Positions 55,097 to 62,856 are shown, numbered from the stretch's first letter. The stretch: 64,000 nt of DNA from JBAYOE01 sp050950065 (GCA_050950065.1 JBMNGX010000003.1:124001-188000); one strand, 5' to 3'. Notes: generated by a model from the sequence alone, not told the origin. Numbers and translations are program-made.

Positions 55097-56041
55097 ATGA
55101 AAAAGAAGTTTTCCATTGCTCTGTTAATTGTACTTCTTTCCGCAATGCTAGTTTTCACCGGTTGTGGTAAGAAAGAGGCTGCAGCCACTGTAGCACCAGC
55201 AGCTGCTCCAGCAGCAACTGCCCCTGCAGCTACACCTGCAATTGATAAAGATGCCGTATTGTTAGAAGCTGCAAAAGAGTATTTTGCTGCTATCGCAACA
55301 AACAACAATATGATTAGTGCTGCCGATGTTAAAGCAACATTGGATGATAACCCACAAGCTCTATTTATTATTGATATCCGTTCAGCAGCTGATTTTGCAG
55401 CTGGGCACATTGAAGGCGCTTATCACAGTGCTTGGGCCGATGTTGGTGCCTCATTAGAGAAGATTCCAACAAACAGACAAGTTGTCGTAGTTTGTTACTC
55501 AGGCCAAACAGCTGGTCAAGCAGTTGGTGCTTTAAAACTTGCTGGTTTTAACGTTAAGAGCTTAACTGGTGGAATGGGCGGTTGGACCGGTGCAGGTTTT
55601 GCTGCTGAAGCAACAGGTTCTAATCCATTAGCAAGCAGAAGCAACGCCTCTTCCCCAAGAAACGAAAAACAAGAAGTTTTATGGGATGCAGCAAGAGCTT
55701 ACTTCAAATCTGTTGGTACCGATGGGAACAAACTTATCACACCACAAGATTTATATGATGCTTTAGATACCAATCCAAGAGCTTTCACTGTTGTTGATAT
55801 CAGAGGAGCTAGCGATTTTGCTGAAGGGCACATCATGGGTGCAACACACACAGCTTGGGCCGATTTTGGTTCAATCTTAGAGACTCTTCCAAGAAATGGT
55901 AGAATTGTTGTTGCCTGTTTCTCAGGTCAAACTTCAGGTCAAACAGTTGGCGTTCTTCGTGCCATGGGCTTTGACGCCTATTCACTCCAAGGTGGAATGA
56001 ACAATGGTTGGAAGCCAGCCGGTTTACCACTAGAAAAATAG
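55097..56041 (+). CDS. Lipoprotein with two rhodanese domains
   Basis: 314 residues. Lipoprotein signal ending FTGC (Cys23), an Ala/Pro linker, then two rhodanese domains (about 55-170 and 195-314). Each keeps a catalytic Cys in nearly the same loop: CYSGQTAGQ (Cys133) and CFSGQTSGQ (Cys274), plus IIDIRSAADFAAGHIEGAYH and VVDIRGASDFAEGHIMGATH. The usual Arg of CRxGxR loops is absent, so the sulfur acceptor may differ. Rhodanese lipoproteins also occur in Geobacter ext clusters for outer-membrane electron conduits. Here it sits upstream of the selenocysteine genes and an 11-haem cytochrome. Periplasmic sulfur transfer or a structural role is inference. Confidence 0.88.
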   Translation: MKKKFSIALLIVLLSAMLVFTGCGKKEAAATVAPAAAPAATAPAATPAIDKDAVLLEAAKEYFAAIATNNNMISAADVKATLDDNPQALFIIDIRSAADFAAGHIEGAYHSAWADVGASLEKIPTNRQVVVVCYSGQTAGQAVGALKLAGFNVKSLTGGMGGWTGAGFAAEATGSNPLASRSNASSPRNEKQEVLWDAARAYFKSVGTDGNKLITPQDLYDALDTNPRAFTVVDIRGASDFAEGHIMGATHTAWADFGSILETLPRNGRIVVACFSGQTSGQTVGVLRAMGFDAYSLQGGMNNGWKPAGLPLEK

Positions 56042-56069
56042 ACCATATAGTGCTTTAATATTTGAAGGT

Positions 56070-56096
56070 GCCATCGTGAAAACGATGGCCCTTTTT
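56070..56096 (+). terminator. Hairpin with T-run between the rhodanese gene and tRNA-Sec
   Basis: GCCATCGT (56070-56077), GAAA loop, ACGATGGC (56082-56089), then CC and five T ending at the base before tRNA-Sec. It looks like a terminator, but the tRNA begins right at its end. A promoter-like pair TTTACC (56023-56028), 17 nt, TATAGT (56046-56051) could drive the tRNA through it. Confidence 0.7.
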
Positions 56097-56184
56097 GGAA
56101 GCTGATGGAATCTGGGGGTTCCCGCGGTCTTCAAAACCGTTGGCTGTAAATGAGCAGCGGCAGGTTCGATTCCTGCCACTTCCG
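56097..56184 (+). tRNA. selC: tRNA-Sec (anticodon TCA)
   Basis: 88 nt without encoded CCA. A 5' acceptor strand GGAAGCTG, a 6-bp D stem (GGAATC with GGTTCC around TGGG), anticodon loop CTTCAAA with TCA at 56131-56133, a variable arm with GCTG/CAGC, T arm GGCAGG-TTCGATT-CCTGCC, and discriminator G. The long D stem and variable arm are hallmarks of tRNA-Sec. One oddity: the 3' acceptor strand reads CACTTCC, one base short of pairing with all eight 5' bases (CAGCTTCC expected). This leaves a bulged C or points to a missing base. Confidence 0.9.
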
Positions 56185-56188
56185 TACT

Positions 56189-57505
56189 ATGGAAAAAAAC
56201 AGAGTCTCAATACCACAAGTAGAAACTCTTTTACAACAAAAGAAGTTATCTTCTTATTTTGATTTAATAAGTAGGCCGATAGTGACCAACTTAATTCGAG
56301 ATGAATTAAATCAAATAAGAGAAGAAAAACTATTTGATCTTTCGTTTGATAAAATAGTTCAAAGGTGTGAAAACCGGTGTGCCAAAGTTTATAAAATGAG
56401 AGTCCACCAAGTTATCAACTGTACAGGGGTTGTAGTACACACCAATTTAGGACGATCTCCAATCTCAAAAGCTAGTTGGCAAGCAGCAACAAATTTAAAC
56501 ACCCACTACTGTTCATTGGAGTTTAATTTAGAAAGTGGTAAAAGAGGTCAACGCAACTCTTTAGTAGAACAGCTTCTAGCAACTTTAACTGAAAGTGAAG
56601 CTGCTTTGGTAGTTAACAACAATGCAGCTGCTATTTATTTAATTCTTTCAACCTTTGCAAAAAGGAAAGAGGTTGTTGTTAGTAGAGGGGAATTAGTTCA
56701 AATCGGAGGTGGTTTTAGAATCCCCTCTATTTTAAAAGAGTCGCAAGCTAAGTTAGTTGAAGTTGGAACTACCAACATAACCACAGTTGATGATTACAAA
56801 GAGGCCCTTAATGAGAAAAGTGTTGCTATTTTAAAAGTACATAGAAGCAACTTTGCCTTAAGGGGTTTTACAGACGAAGTTTCAACTAAAGAGCTAAGTG
56901 AACTTTTAGATGAAAATAAACTTTTGATAGTTGATCAAGGCTCAGGTGTATTAGAAGCAGATCTCCCAGGAGAGCAAAAAGTTAAAGAGCACATTAAAAT
57001 GGGTGCTGATTTGGTCTCTTTTTCATGTGATAAAGCTTTAGGCTCTGTTCAAGCAGGGGCAATTGTTGGTTCTAAAAAATTAATTGATAAATTAATAAAA
57101 TCCCCTTTGTACAGAGTTTTAAGACCTGGAAAAACTGTTTTAACCCTTTTAGAAGAGGATTTAATAAATCACCTCAATAAAGTTGATCCCCCTGTTCTAT
57201 CTTTAATAAAAAAAGAGAAAGAAAAAGTAAAAGAGGACTCAGAAAAACTAATTGCCTTTTTAAATAGTGAAAAGTTCTCTCTAGTTGAATCGAAGATCAC
57301 TTTAGGGGGAGGAACTACCCCCGATGAGAATTTAGACTCCTATGCTGTTAAGATAAATTCAACAAAAAGTGCCAATACGGTTATGAAAATATTGCGTGAT
57401 CAACAAGTTCCAATAATTGGCTTTATTGAAAAAGGTAAAGTTCATTTGAACTTAGCAACCCTTTTAGAGGGGGAGTTAGAACTTCTGATCCACCTCTTTG
57501 GATAA
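56189..57505 (+). CDS. selA: L-seryl-tRNA(Sec) selenium transferase
   Basis: 438 residues, PLP enzyme turning Ser-tRNA-Sec into Sec-tRNA-Sec. IPQVETLL near the N terminus, INCTGVVVHTNLGRSP, VDQGSGVLE and PLP Lys282 in SCDKALGSVQAG are conserved; DK-x-LGG-PQAG is the usual form, so GSVQAG is slightly divergent. The ATG is only 4 nt after the tRNA-Sec 3' end, so any ribosome binding site lies inside the tRNA. An in-frame ATG at 56150 lies within the tRNA and is rejected. selB follows after 19 nt. selD is not in the window. Confidence 0.95.
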   Translation: MEKNRVSIPQVETLLQQKKLSSYFDLISRPIVTNLIRDELNQIREEKLFDLSFDKIVQRCENRCAKVYKMRVHQVINCTGVVVHTNLGRSPISKASWQAATNLNTHYCSLEFNLESGKRGQRNSLVEQLLATLTESEAALVVNNNAAAIYLILSTFAKRKEVVVSRGELVQIGGGFRIPSILKESQAKLVEVGTTNITTVDDYKEALNEKSVAILKVHRSNFALRGFTDEVSTKELSELLDENKLLIVDQGSGVLEADLPGEQKVKEHIKMGADLVSFSCDKALGSVQAGAIVGSKKLIDKLIKSPLYRVLRPGKTVLTLLEEDLINHLNKVDPPVLSLIKKEKEKVKEDSEKLIAFLNSEKFSLVESKITLGGGTTPDENLDSYAVKINSTKSANTVMKILRDQQVPIIGFIEKGKVHLNLATLLEGELELLIHLFG

Positions 57506-57524
57506 GATTAAGGAGCTTTTGTAA

Positions 57525-59291
57525 ATGTACATCATTGGAACTAGCGGTCACGTTGATCATGGTAAGTCAACTTTAGTAAAAGAGTTGACCAATGTAGATG
57601 TAGATCGCCTTCCTGAAGAGAAAAAAAGAAAACTCACCATTGAGTTGGGCTTTGCCTCTTATACCAACAGCAAAGATCAAGTTGTTGGGGTCATCGATGT
57701 CCCAGGGCATGAAAGATTTATTAGGAATATGGTACAGGGCACTTGGTCATTAGATTTAAATCTTCTAGTAATTGCCGCTAACGAAAGTTGGCAACAACAA
57801 ACTTTTGACCACGCTAAAATAGTTAAAGCAGTTGAAGTTCCATCCACTATTTGTGTTATCACCAAAGCTGATTTAGTAGATGATGCACAACTACAAAAAG
57901 TCATTTTAGAGACCCAAGTGAATTATGAAAAAATCTTTGGCAATCAACCAAAGATTGTTGTCACCAATCCTTTAGATCCCAAAAGTATCGAAAATTTAAA
58001 AGAGGTTATTGAAAAAACCTTAGTAACAACACAGCCAAACACCTTTGCCCCTGCCCTTTTTATAGATCGCTCTTTTACTTTAAGTGGTATAGGTGCTGTG
58101 GTAACAGGATCATTAAGGGGGACTACTTTAAAAATCAACCAAGAAGTTACCCTCCTTCCTGAAAACATCGACTCCAAAGTGAGGGTTTTACAAACCTTTG
58201 GTAAAAAAGTCGAGGTAGCTAAGGAGGGAAGTAGAACAGCAATAGCCCTTCAAGGTATTAACAGTGAGCAACTAAATAAAGGTTCGTGTATAACACCCGA
58301 TGCCTCCCAATTTTATGTCACTGATAAAACCTCTTTCTTAGTTAGCCCCATAATGGAAAACCAAGAATTGGAGTTAAAGAATTTTGGTGAGTATGAGGTG
58401 GCATCAGATTCGTGGCACGATAGGGCAATTTTAAAAAATATTGGTAACAATGTAGTAACAATTACAACAACTAAAAAACATCCCTTTCATTGGAATCAAA
58501 AGCTTCTAATTATTCATCCAGGCTCTTCGAAACTTTTAGCTAAAGGTACTTTTATTTATGATAAATCCCTTTCAAAAGATAAAGCTAAACAGATTCCTCC
58601 CCTCTCCACTTTAAAAAACCTAGATCAGTTAAATTTAGTTTTAAATGGATTTGGCAAAAGAGAGGATGTAAAGGTTAAAGAGCTTAACTTAAATGGGGTT
58701 AAATTCATTGGAGTTGGTAAGTTCTTTATAAGTGAAACAAAGTCATTAGCAATTAAAAATGAACTTTCAACTAAAGTTGAAGAAAAAGGGCATATCCTTT
58801 TAGAAGAGGCCAAACAATTTGAAAGATATCCCAAAGAGCTCATAGGTTCTTTAATAAATAGATTTGTAAATCAGGGTGAATTTGTAATTAAAAATGCAGC
58901 TTTAGAAAAAGCAACAAAAGCTAAGGAAAGTCTCTCCGATCAAGAAAAAGAGCTTTTAGAGAAGATTGAACAATTTGGCATCAAAGGGTTTGAAACCAAA
59001 AATGTTGCCAGATGGGAAAAACCAATTGTTGGAAAGCTTTTACAAAACGATTACATCCTTATCTTAGAGGGATCTTTAATTTACTCTAAAAAAACTTACC
59101 AAAAAATAGTTTCTCAAGTTCTTAAAAATAGAGAGATAAATCAATTTATCACCATCGCTGATGTACGTGATAACCTGCCTTTAAGTAGAAAGCATCTTTT
59201 ACCAATTCTCAATCAAATGGAAAAAGATAATTTAGTGCGCCGCATAGGTGATAAAAGGCAAATATTAGCAAAACAATCTGATATATTTTAG
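57525..59291 (+). CDS. selB: Selenocysteine-specific elongation factor SelB
   Basis: 588 residues. G1 GHVDHGKSTL, G3 DVPGHERF and G4 TKAD (VITKADLVDD) define an EF-Tu-like GTPase; EEKKRKLTIELGFA is SelB-specific. Domains II and III follow, then C-terminal winged-helix repeats (about 430-588) that bind SECIS hairpins, e.g. LPLSRKHLLPILNQMEKDNLVRRIGDKRQIL. AAGGAG precedes the ATG. It ends just before the promoter of the selenocytochrome gene. Confidence 0.95.
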   Translation: MYIIGTSGHVDHGKSTLVKELTNVDVDRLPEEKKRKLTIELGFASYTNSKDQVVGVIDVPGHERFIRNMVQGTWSLDLNLLVIAANESWQQQTFDHAKIVKAVEVPSTICVITKADLVDDAQLQKVILETQVNYEKIFGNQPKIVVTNPLDPKSIENLKEVIEKTLVTTQPNTFAPALFIDRSFTLSGIGAVVTGSLRGTTLKINQEVTLLPENIDSKVRVLQTFGKKVEVAKEGSRTAIALQGINSEQLNKGSCITPDASQFYVTDKTSFLVSPIMENQELELKNFGEYEVASDSWHDRAILKNIGNNVVTITTTKKHPFHWNQKLLIIHPGSSKLLAKGTFIYDKSLSKDKAKQIPPLSTLKNLDQLNLVLNGFGKREDVKVKELNLNGVKFIGVGKFFISETKSLAIKNELSTKVEEKGHILLEEAKQFERYPKELIGSLINRFVNQGEFVIKNAALEKATKAKESLSDQEKELLEKIEQFGIKGFETKNVARWEKPIVGKLLQNDYILILEGSLIYSKKTYQKIVSQVLKNREINQFITIADVRDNLPLSRKHLLPILNQMEKDNLVRRIGDKRQILAKQSDIF

Positions 59292-59321
59292 TTGATATTT
59301 TATTATCGATAATGATATAAT
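59292..59321 (+). promoter_or_regulatory. Promoter of the selenocytochrome gene with internal palindrome
   Basis: TTGATA (59292-59297), 18-nt spacer, TATAAT (59316-59321). The spacer contains the perfect 12-bp palindrome ATTATCGATAAT (59302-59313), well placed for a repressor. It begins at the base after the selB stop codon. GGAGGAG then precedes the ATG at 59358. Confidence 0.7.
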
Positions 59322-59357
59322 GACTTCACAGGAAATTTACTAGTGTTGGAGGAGAAA

Positions 59358-60713
59358 ATGGGAAGGAAGAAAGCTAGAAATTCATCCTATTTAGGGTTGT
59401 TGATTCTCATAGCAATCTTTATCTTAATTGGATTTGGGTGTACCAAAAAGGCCCCTGCAAAGGTTATTACGGCCCGCTTCACCGATCCCATTGAGTTAGA
59501 GCCGCAAGTTAGCGATAAATGTATCGCTTGTCATACTAAAACCAATCCAATTAATAAATTGGCAACACCTGTATCTGCTGGCGCAGATACAGGAGGATGA
59601 GGACCCGCTGCGCCGGAGTTTTCGGCGCTTGAAAAATTCCAAGTCTCATTTGAGTTTTTAGAAACTGACCACGGTAAATTAGGGTGTGTTACTTGTCACG
59701 GTGGAAATGGTCTAGAAGATAGGTTTGAGTTTGCTCACGTAGGAGTTAATACCAAACCCTCATCAGATCCAGAAGGCGTTTGTGCCCAATGTCACCTTGA
59801 AGCAACAGAGACATACGCTAAGAGTCTTCACTATTCGGTACGTGGATTTGCCAACTCTCTTATTGAGTTCAGTGGCGATGCTCATGCCTTAGATGATCCA
59901 CACCACGGCTTAGGGGAAATCTTTGACCTCAACTGTATGACCTGTCACGCAACCTGTGGTGAGTGTCACGTCTCTCGTCCAAGCAACTACGCTGGTGGAC
60001 TTATCAACAAGCATGAGTTCTTTAGCACTCCCCCAATGGATCAAACCTGTTACGGTTGTCACGGGGCAAGAAATGCTGGAGAGTTCATGGGTACTGTTGG
60101 CTTTGCACAAGATGTCCACTATGAAATGGGGATGACTTGTATTGATTGTCACGATGTGAGCAACTTCCACGGTACAGGGCAAGAGTATGCCTCTATGTGG
60201 GATAAACCAACTCTTCCATCTTGTTACGATTGTCACCAAGAGGTCGCTTTAGGAACTGATGGTATTGAGCAACACTTAATCCACGGTGATACCCTTGCAT
60301 GTCAAGTTTGTCACGCACAAGCTAACCAAAACTGTTTTGAGTGTCACGTCTCAATTGCCGATGACCGACAATCATTATCGAGTCACTCTGAAACTAGAGT
60401 TCTCTTTAGAATTGGCTTAAACCCCAATCCAACAGAAGAGCGCCCTTATAAGTATGTTGCTTTAAGGCACATGCCAACAGCTGCTGATTCATTCATAGAA
60501 GCTGGTGATAACTTGATTCCAAACTTTGATGAAAAGAGTAACTGGAAATATTCACCAACTCACAATATCCAACGCTCAACTTTCCAAAACGAGAGTTGTG
60601 ATTCGTGTCACGGAAACGATCGAATCTTCTTAACAGAAGACGATTTAAGGGCGACAGATAGTAAAGCTAACTGGAAAGTAATTACCTCTGCTCCGCCTCC
60701 TGTTGACCCATAA
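59358..60713 (+). CDS. Selenocysteine-containing 11-haem c-type cytochrome lipoprotein (UGA at 59598-59600 read as Sec81)
   Basis: 451 residues if TGA at 59598-59600 is decoded as selenocysteine. The frame is open on both sides: 80 codons before and 370 after, and both sides are haem-protein sequence. A signal segment ends in GFGC (Cys28, weak lipobox). Eleven CXXCH sites: CIACH before the TGA; CVTCH, CAQCH, CMTCH, CGECH, CYGCH, CIDCH, CYDCH, CQVCH, CFECH and CDSCH after it. Sec lies in DTGGUGPAAP. A GC-rich hairpin with a G at the loop start follows at the right distance for a SECIS. tRNA-Sec, selA and selB are just upstream and cytochrome c maturation genes just downstream. The cytochrome family is not recognised. 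Annotation software would call two fragments (to 59600, and from about 59937). Confidence 0.85.
59578..59616 (+). promoter_or_regulatory. Alternative hairpin enclosing the UGA codon
   Basis: CTGGCGCAG (59578-59586) pairs with CTGCGCCGG (59608-59616), 9 bp with one G-U, holding the TGA in its 21-nt loop. It shares bases 59610-59615 with the SECIS stem, so the two folds exclude each other. Confidence 0.45.
59610..59628 (+). promoter_or_regulatory. SECIS-like hairpin
   Basis: GCGCCG (59610-59615) pairs with CGGCGC (59623-59628) around the 7-nt loop GAGTTTT. The loop opens with G 16 nt after the TGA, within the range known for bacterial SECIS elements. Such a pure GC stem is striking in AT-rich DNA. 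Confidence 0.72.
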
Positions 60714-60735
60714 GTTGATTTACTACTAAAGTATC

Positions 60736-60763
60736 AAGAGCCGGAAGAAACCTTCCGGCTCTT
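60736..60763 (+). terminator. Hairpin between the selenocytochrome gene and resB
   Basis: AAGAGCCGGAAG (60736-60747) pairs with CTTCCGGCTCTT (60752-60763), a 12-bp stem followed only by ATAAC, so termination may be partial and let resB-ccsA be cotranscribed at a lower level. Confidence 0.6.
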
Positions 60764-60786
60764 ATAACATTTATTTAGGGAAAGGT

Positions 60787-62037
60787 ATGAATAAAAAAAC
60801 AAAAAAGGTCCTCAATTTTATTGCTTCATTAAAAGTTGCCGTAGTATTACTTATTTTGATTGCCCTTTACATAGTTATTGGGACCCTGATTCCACAACAC
60901 AGTGGCCCACAATTCTATTTGGATCGATATGAAACTCTTGGTCCAACAATTTTAGCTTTATCACTCGATAAAGCTTACAGCTCACTGATTTTTATTATCT
61001 TAGTAATCTTATTCACAATAAACTTAACTCTTTGTACTGTTCTTTCACTTAAGAGTCAGTTCAAACAGATGAGCGATGATTACTACCCCCCATTTAATGA
61101 GAAAGGGGAAGTAATAGAAGAAAAAGATGAAAAAATAGTTCGAGCCCTTTTTAAAAAGCGCCACTTTAAAGTTTCTGGTGATAAAGAACTTAAAGGTGCA
61201 AAGTTTAGATGGGGAGTGTTGGGTGCAACAATAACCCACATTGGTTTGATTATCCTTTTTTTAGGGGGAACTATTGGAAATCTAAAATCGGATGAAAGAA
61301 ATGTCACTTTGTTGCCTACTAACCAACACTACTTTGAAGAGGAAGGCTTTTTATTAACATTGGAAGAGTTCTATATGACCTTCGATGATGATGGAGAGTT
61401 AAAACAGTACATAAGTAGAGTCAATATTAAAGATGATGATGGAACGACTCTCACCAAAGAGTTGTGGGTGAATAAGCCTCTACATTACAAAGGGCTTAAG
61501 TTTTATCAAGCAAACTTTGGGTGGACAGGTAATCTTAGAGTTGTTGATACCGATAAACAAGAGATTATTGCTGAAGGGCTCCTTAGAGGAGGAAGATCTT
61601 ACTTTGTTGAAGATGCCCACTTAACGATTCTCTTATATGGATATTACCCCGATTTAGCAATTGGACATGGCCAGCAACCAGTTACCTTAACTAACCAAGA
61701 GAACAACCCCCACTTTGCAGTTGTCTTATACCAATTTGGTCAGCCTGTAGACTCTTATATCATCGCCCCTAACCAAGCGATTTGTTTTGAAAATTACAAT
61801 ATTACATTTACCCATGCAGTTGCCTATACTGGATTGTTAGTGAGATCTGATCCCTCCTACCCCATAGTTTTGACCTCTTTTATTGTGATACTTTTAGGAA
61901 TGTTTGTTAGTTTTTATTGTTACCCTAGATTTGTTAGCTATGAGGATGGTAAACTCAGAACTTGTAGTCGCCGAAATCAGTGGGTATTTAGACAGAGCAT
62001 CGTCTCTGATTTGAACCGTTTAAAAAAGAAGGATTAA
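60787..62037 (+). CDS. resB: Cytochrome c biogenesis protein ResB/Ccs1
   Basis: 416 residues. N-terminal segment FIASLKVAVVLLILIALYIVIGTLIPQ is the ResB signature; further membrane segments at about 60-80, 145-165 and near the C terminus (VLTSFIVILLGMFVSFYCYPRF). The periplasmic domain includes NKPLHYKGLKFYQANFGW. With CcsA it forms the system II haem delivery and ligation complex. AGGG precedes the ATG. It is 6 nt before ccsA. Confidence 0.92.
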   Translation: MNKKTKKVLNFIASLKVAVVLLILIALYIVIGTLIPQHSGPQFYLDRYETLGPTILALSLDKAYSSLIFIILVILFTINLTLCTVLSLKSQFKQMSDDYYPPFNEKGEVIEEKDEKIVRALFKKRHFKVSGDKELKGAKFRWGVLGATITHIGLIILFLGGTIGNLKSDERNVTLLPTNQHYFEEEGFLLTLEEFYMTFDDDGELKQYISRVNIKDDDGTTLTKELWVNKPLHYKGLKFYQANFGWTGNLRVVDTDKQEIIAEGLLRGGRSYFVEDAHLTILLYGYYPDLAIGHGQQPVTLTNQENNPHFAVVLYQFGQPVDSYIIAPNQAICFENYNITFTHAVAYTGLLVRSDPSYPIVLTSFIVILLGMFVSFYCYPRFVSYEDGKLRTCSRRNQWVFRQSIVSDLNRLKKKD

Positions 62038-62043
62038 AAGAAT

Positions 62044-62856
62044 ATGTACCAAAATATTGAAAACATTACATTTACTATCGCTTTTTTCTTTTACATAGTC
62101 GCTGCAATTAGCTACTTAGTTTTAGTAACCAAACTTTCAGGGAAAGTTGAAAAAGGTGCCACTTGGGCAACAATAGCAGGTTTTGCTTTCCACACAGTAG
62201 CGATGATTGCCCGCACTATAGGAAGTCAAAGAGTTCCCTTTAGTAACCAATATGAATTTGCCCTCTCGTTTGCTTGGGGAATTATTTTAAGTTTCTTAGT
62301 TTTATATATGATCTATCGCTTTGGAGCCATTGGAGCTTTTGTAATGCCATTGGGAATTTTAGTGATGGGTTATGCTGCTATGCAAAACAAAACAGTGAGA
62401 CCTTTGATGCCAGCACTCCAATCGTTGTGGCTCACTTTCCACGTAGGAACTGCAATATTATCGTATGGAGCCTTTGCCCTCTCTGCAGCCATCGCAACTA
62501 TCTATTTAGTTGACTCTAAAAGAACATCTGAACGCAAAATCTTAGAAGATCCAGTTGTCAGTGATATCTTAGCTTACAGAGTTACAGTCTTTGGATTGCT
62601 AATGTTAACTATTGTAATTATTAGTGGAGCTATTTGGGCTCAAAAGGCTTGGAGTCGTTATTGGGCTTGGGACCCTAAAGAGACTTGGTCCTTAATAACT
62701 TGGATAATTTATGCCATTTATATCCACTTACGTCTAAGAAAAAACTGGAAGGGTAAAATGGCTGCTTGGTTCTCAATTGTTGGTTTTGTCTCAGTACTTT
62801 TCACCTTCGTTGGTGTTAACGTATTACTACCAAGTATCCACAGTTACGTTAGTTAA
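62044..62856 (+). CDS. ccsA: Cytochrome c biogenesis protein CcsA/ResC
   Basis: 270 residues with about eight membrane segments. The Trp-rich haem-handling motif is WAQKAWSRYWAWDPKETWSLITW, and conserved His in FAFHTVA, LTFHVGTAILSYGAF and IHLRLRK serve as haem ligands. It exports and presents haem to ResB for attachment to CXXCH sites. The obvious client is the 11-haem cytochrome just upstream. Confidence 0.94.
   Translation: MYQNIENITFTIAFFFYIVAAISYLVLVTKLSGKVEKGATWATIAGFAFHTVAMIARTIGSQRVPFSNQYEFALSFAWGIILSFLVLYMIYRFGAIGAFVMPLGILVMGYAAMQNKTVRPLMPALQSLWLTFHVGTAILSYGAFALSAAIATIYLVDSKRTSERKILEDPVVSDILAYRVTVFGLLMLTIVIISGAIWAQKAWSRYWAWDPKETWSLITWIIYAIYIHLRLRKNWKGKMAAWFSIVGFVSVLFTFVGVNVLLPSIHSYVS

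Noticed and set aside
56150..56188. Earlier selA start at the ATG at 56150
   Set aside because: It lies inside tRNA-Sec and the extra residues are only translated tRNA; the conserved SelA N terminus begins after 56189.
59543..59560. Hairpin-like CCAATTAATAAATTGG before the UGA as part of the SECIS
   Set aside because: Bacterial SECIS elements lie at or after the UGA; this weak AT stem lies about 38 nt before it.
59937..60713. The 3' cytochrome frame as a separate shorter gene
   Set aside because: Its first ATG sits in the middle of a haem motif, with no ribosome site or signal peptide, and two haem motifs (CVTCH, CAQCH) lie upstream in the same frame back to the TGA.
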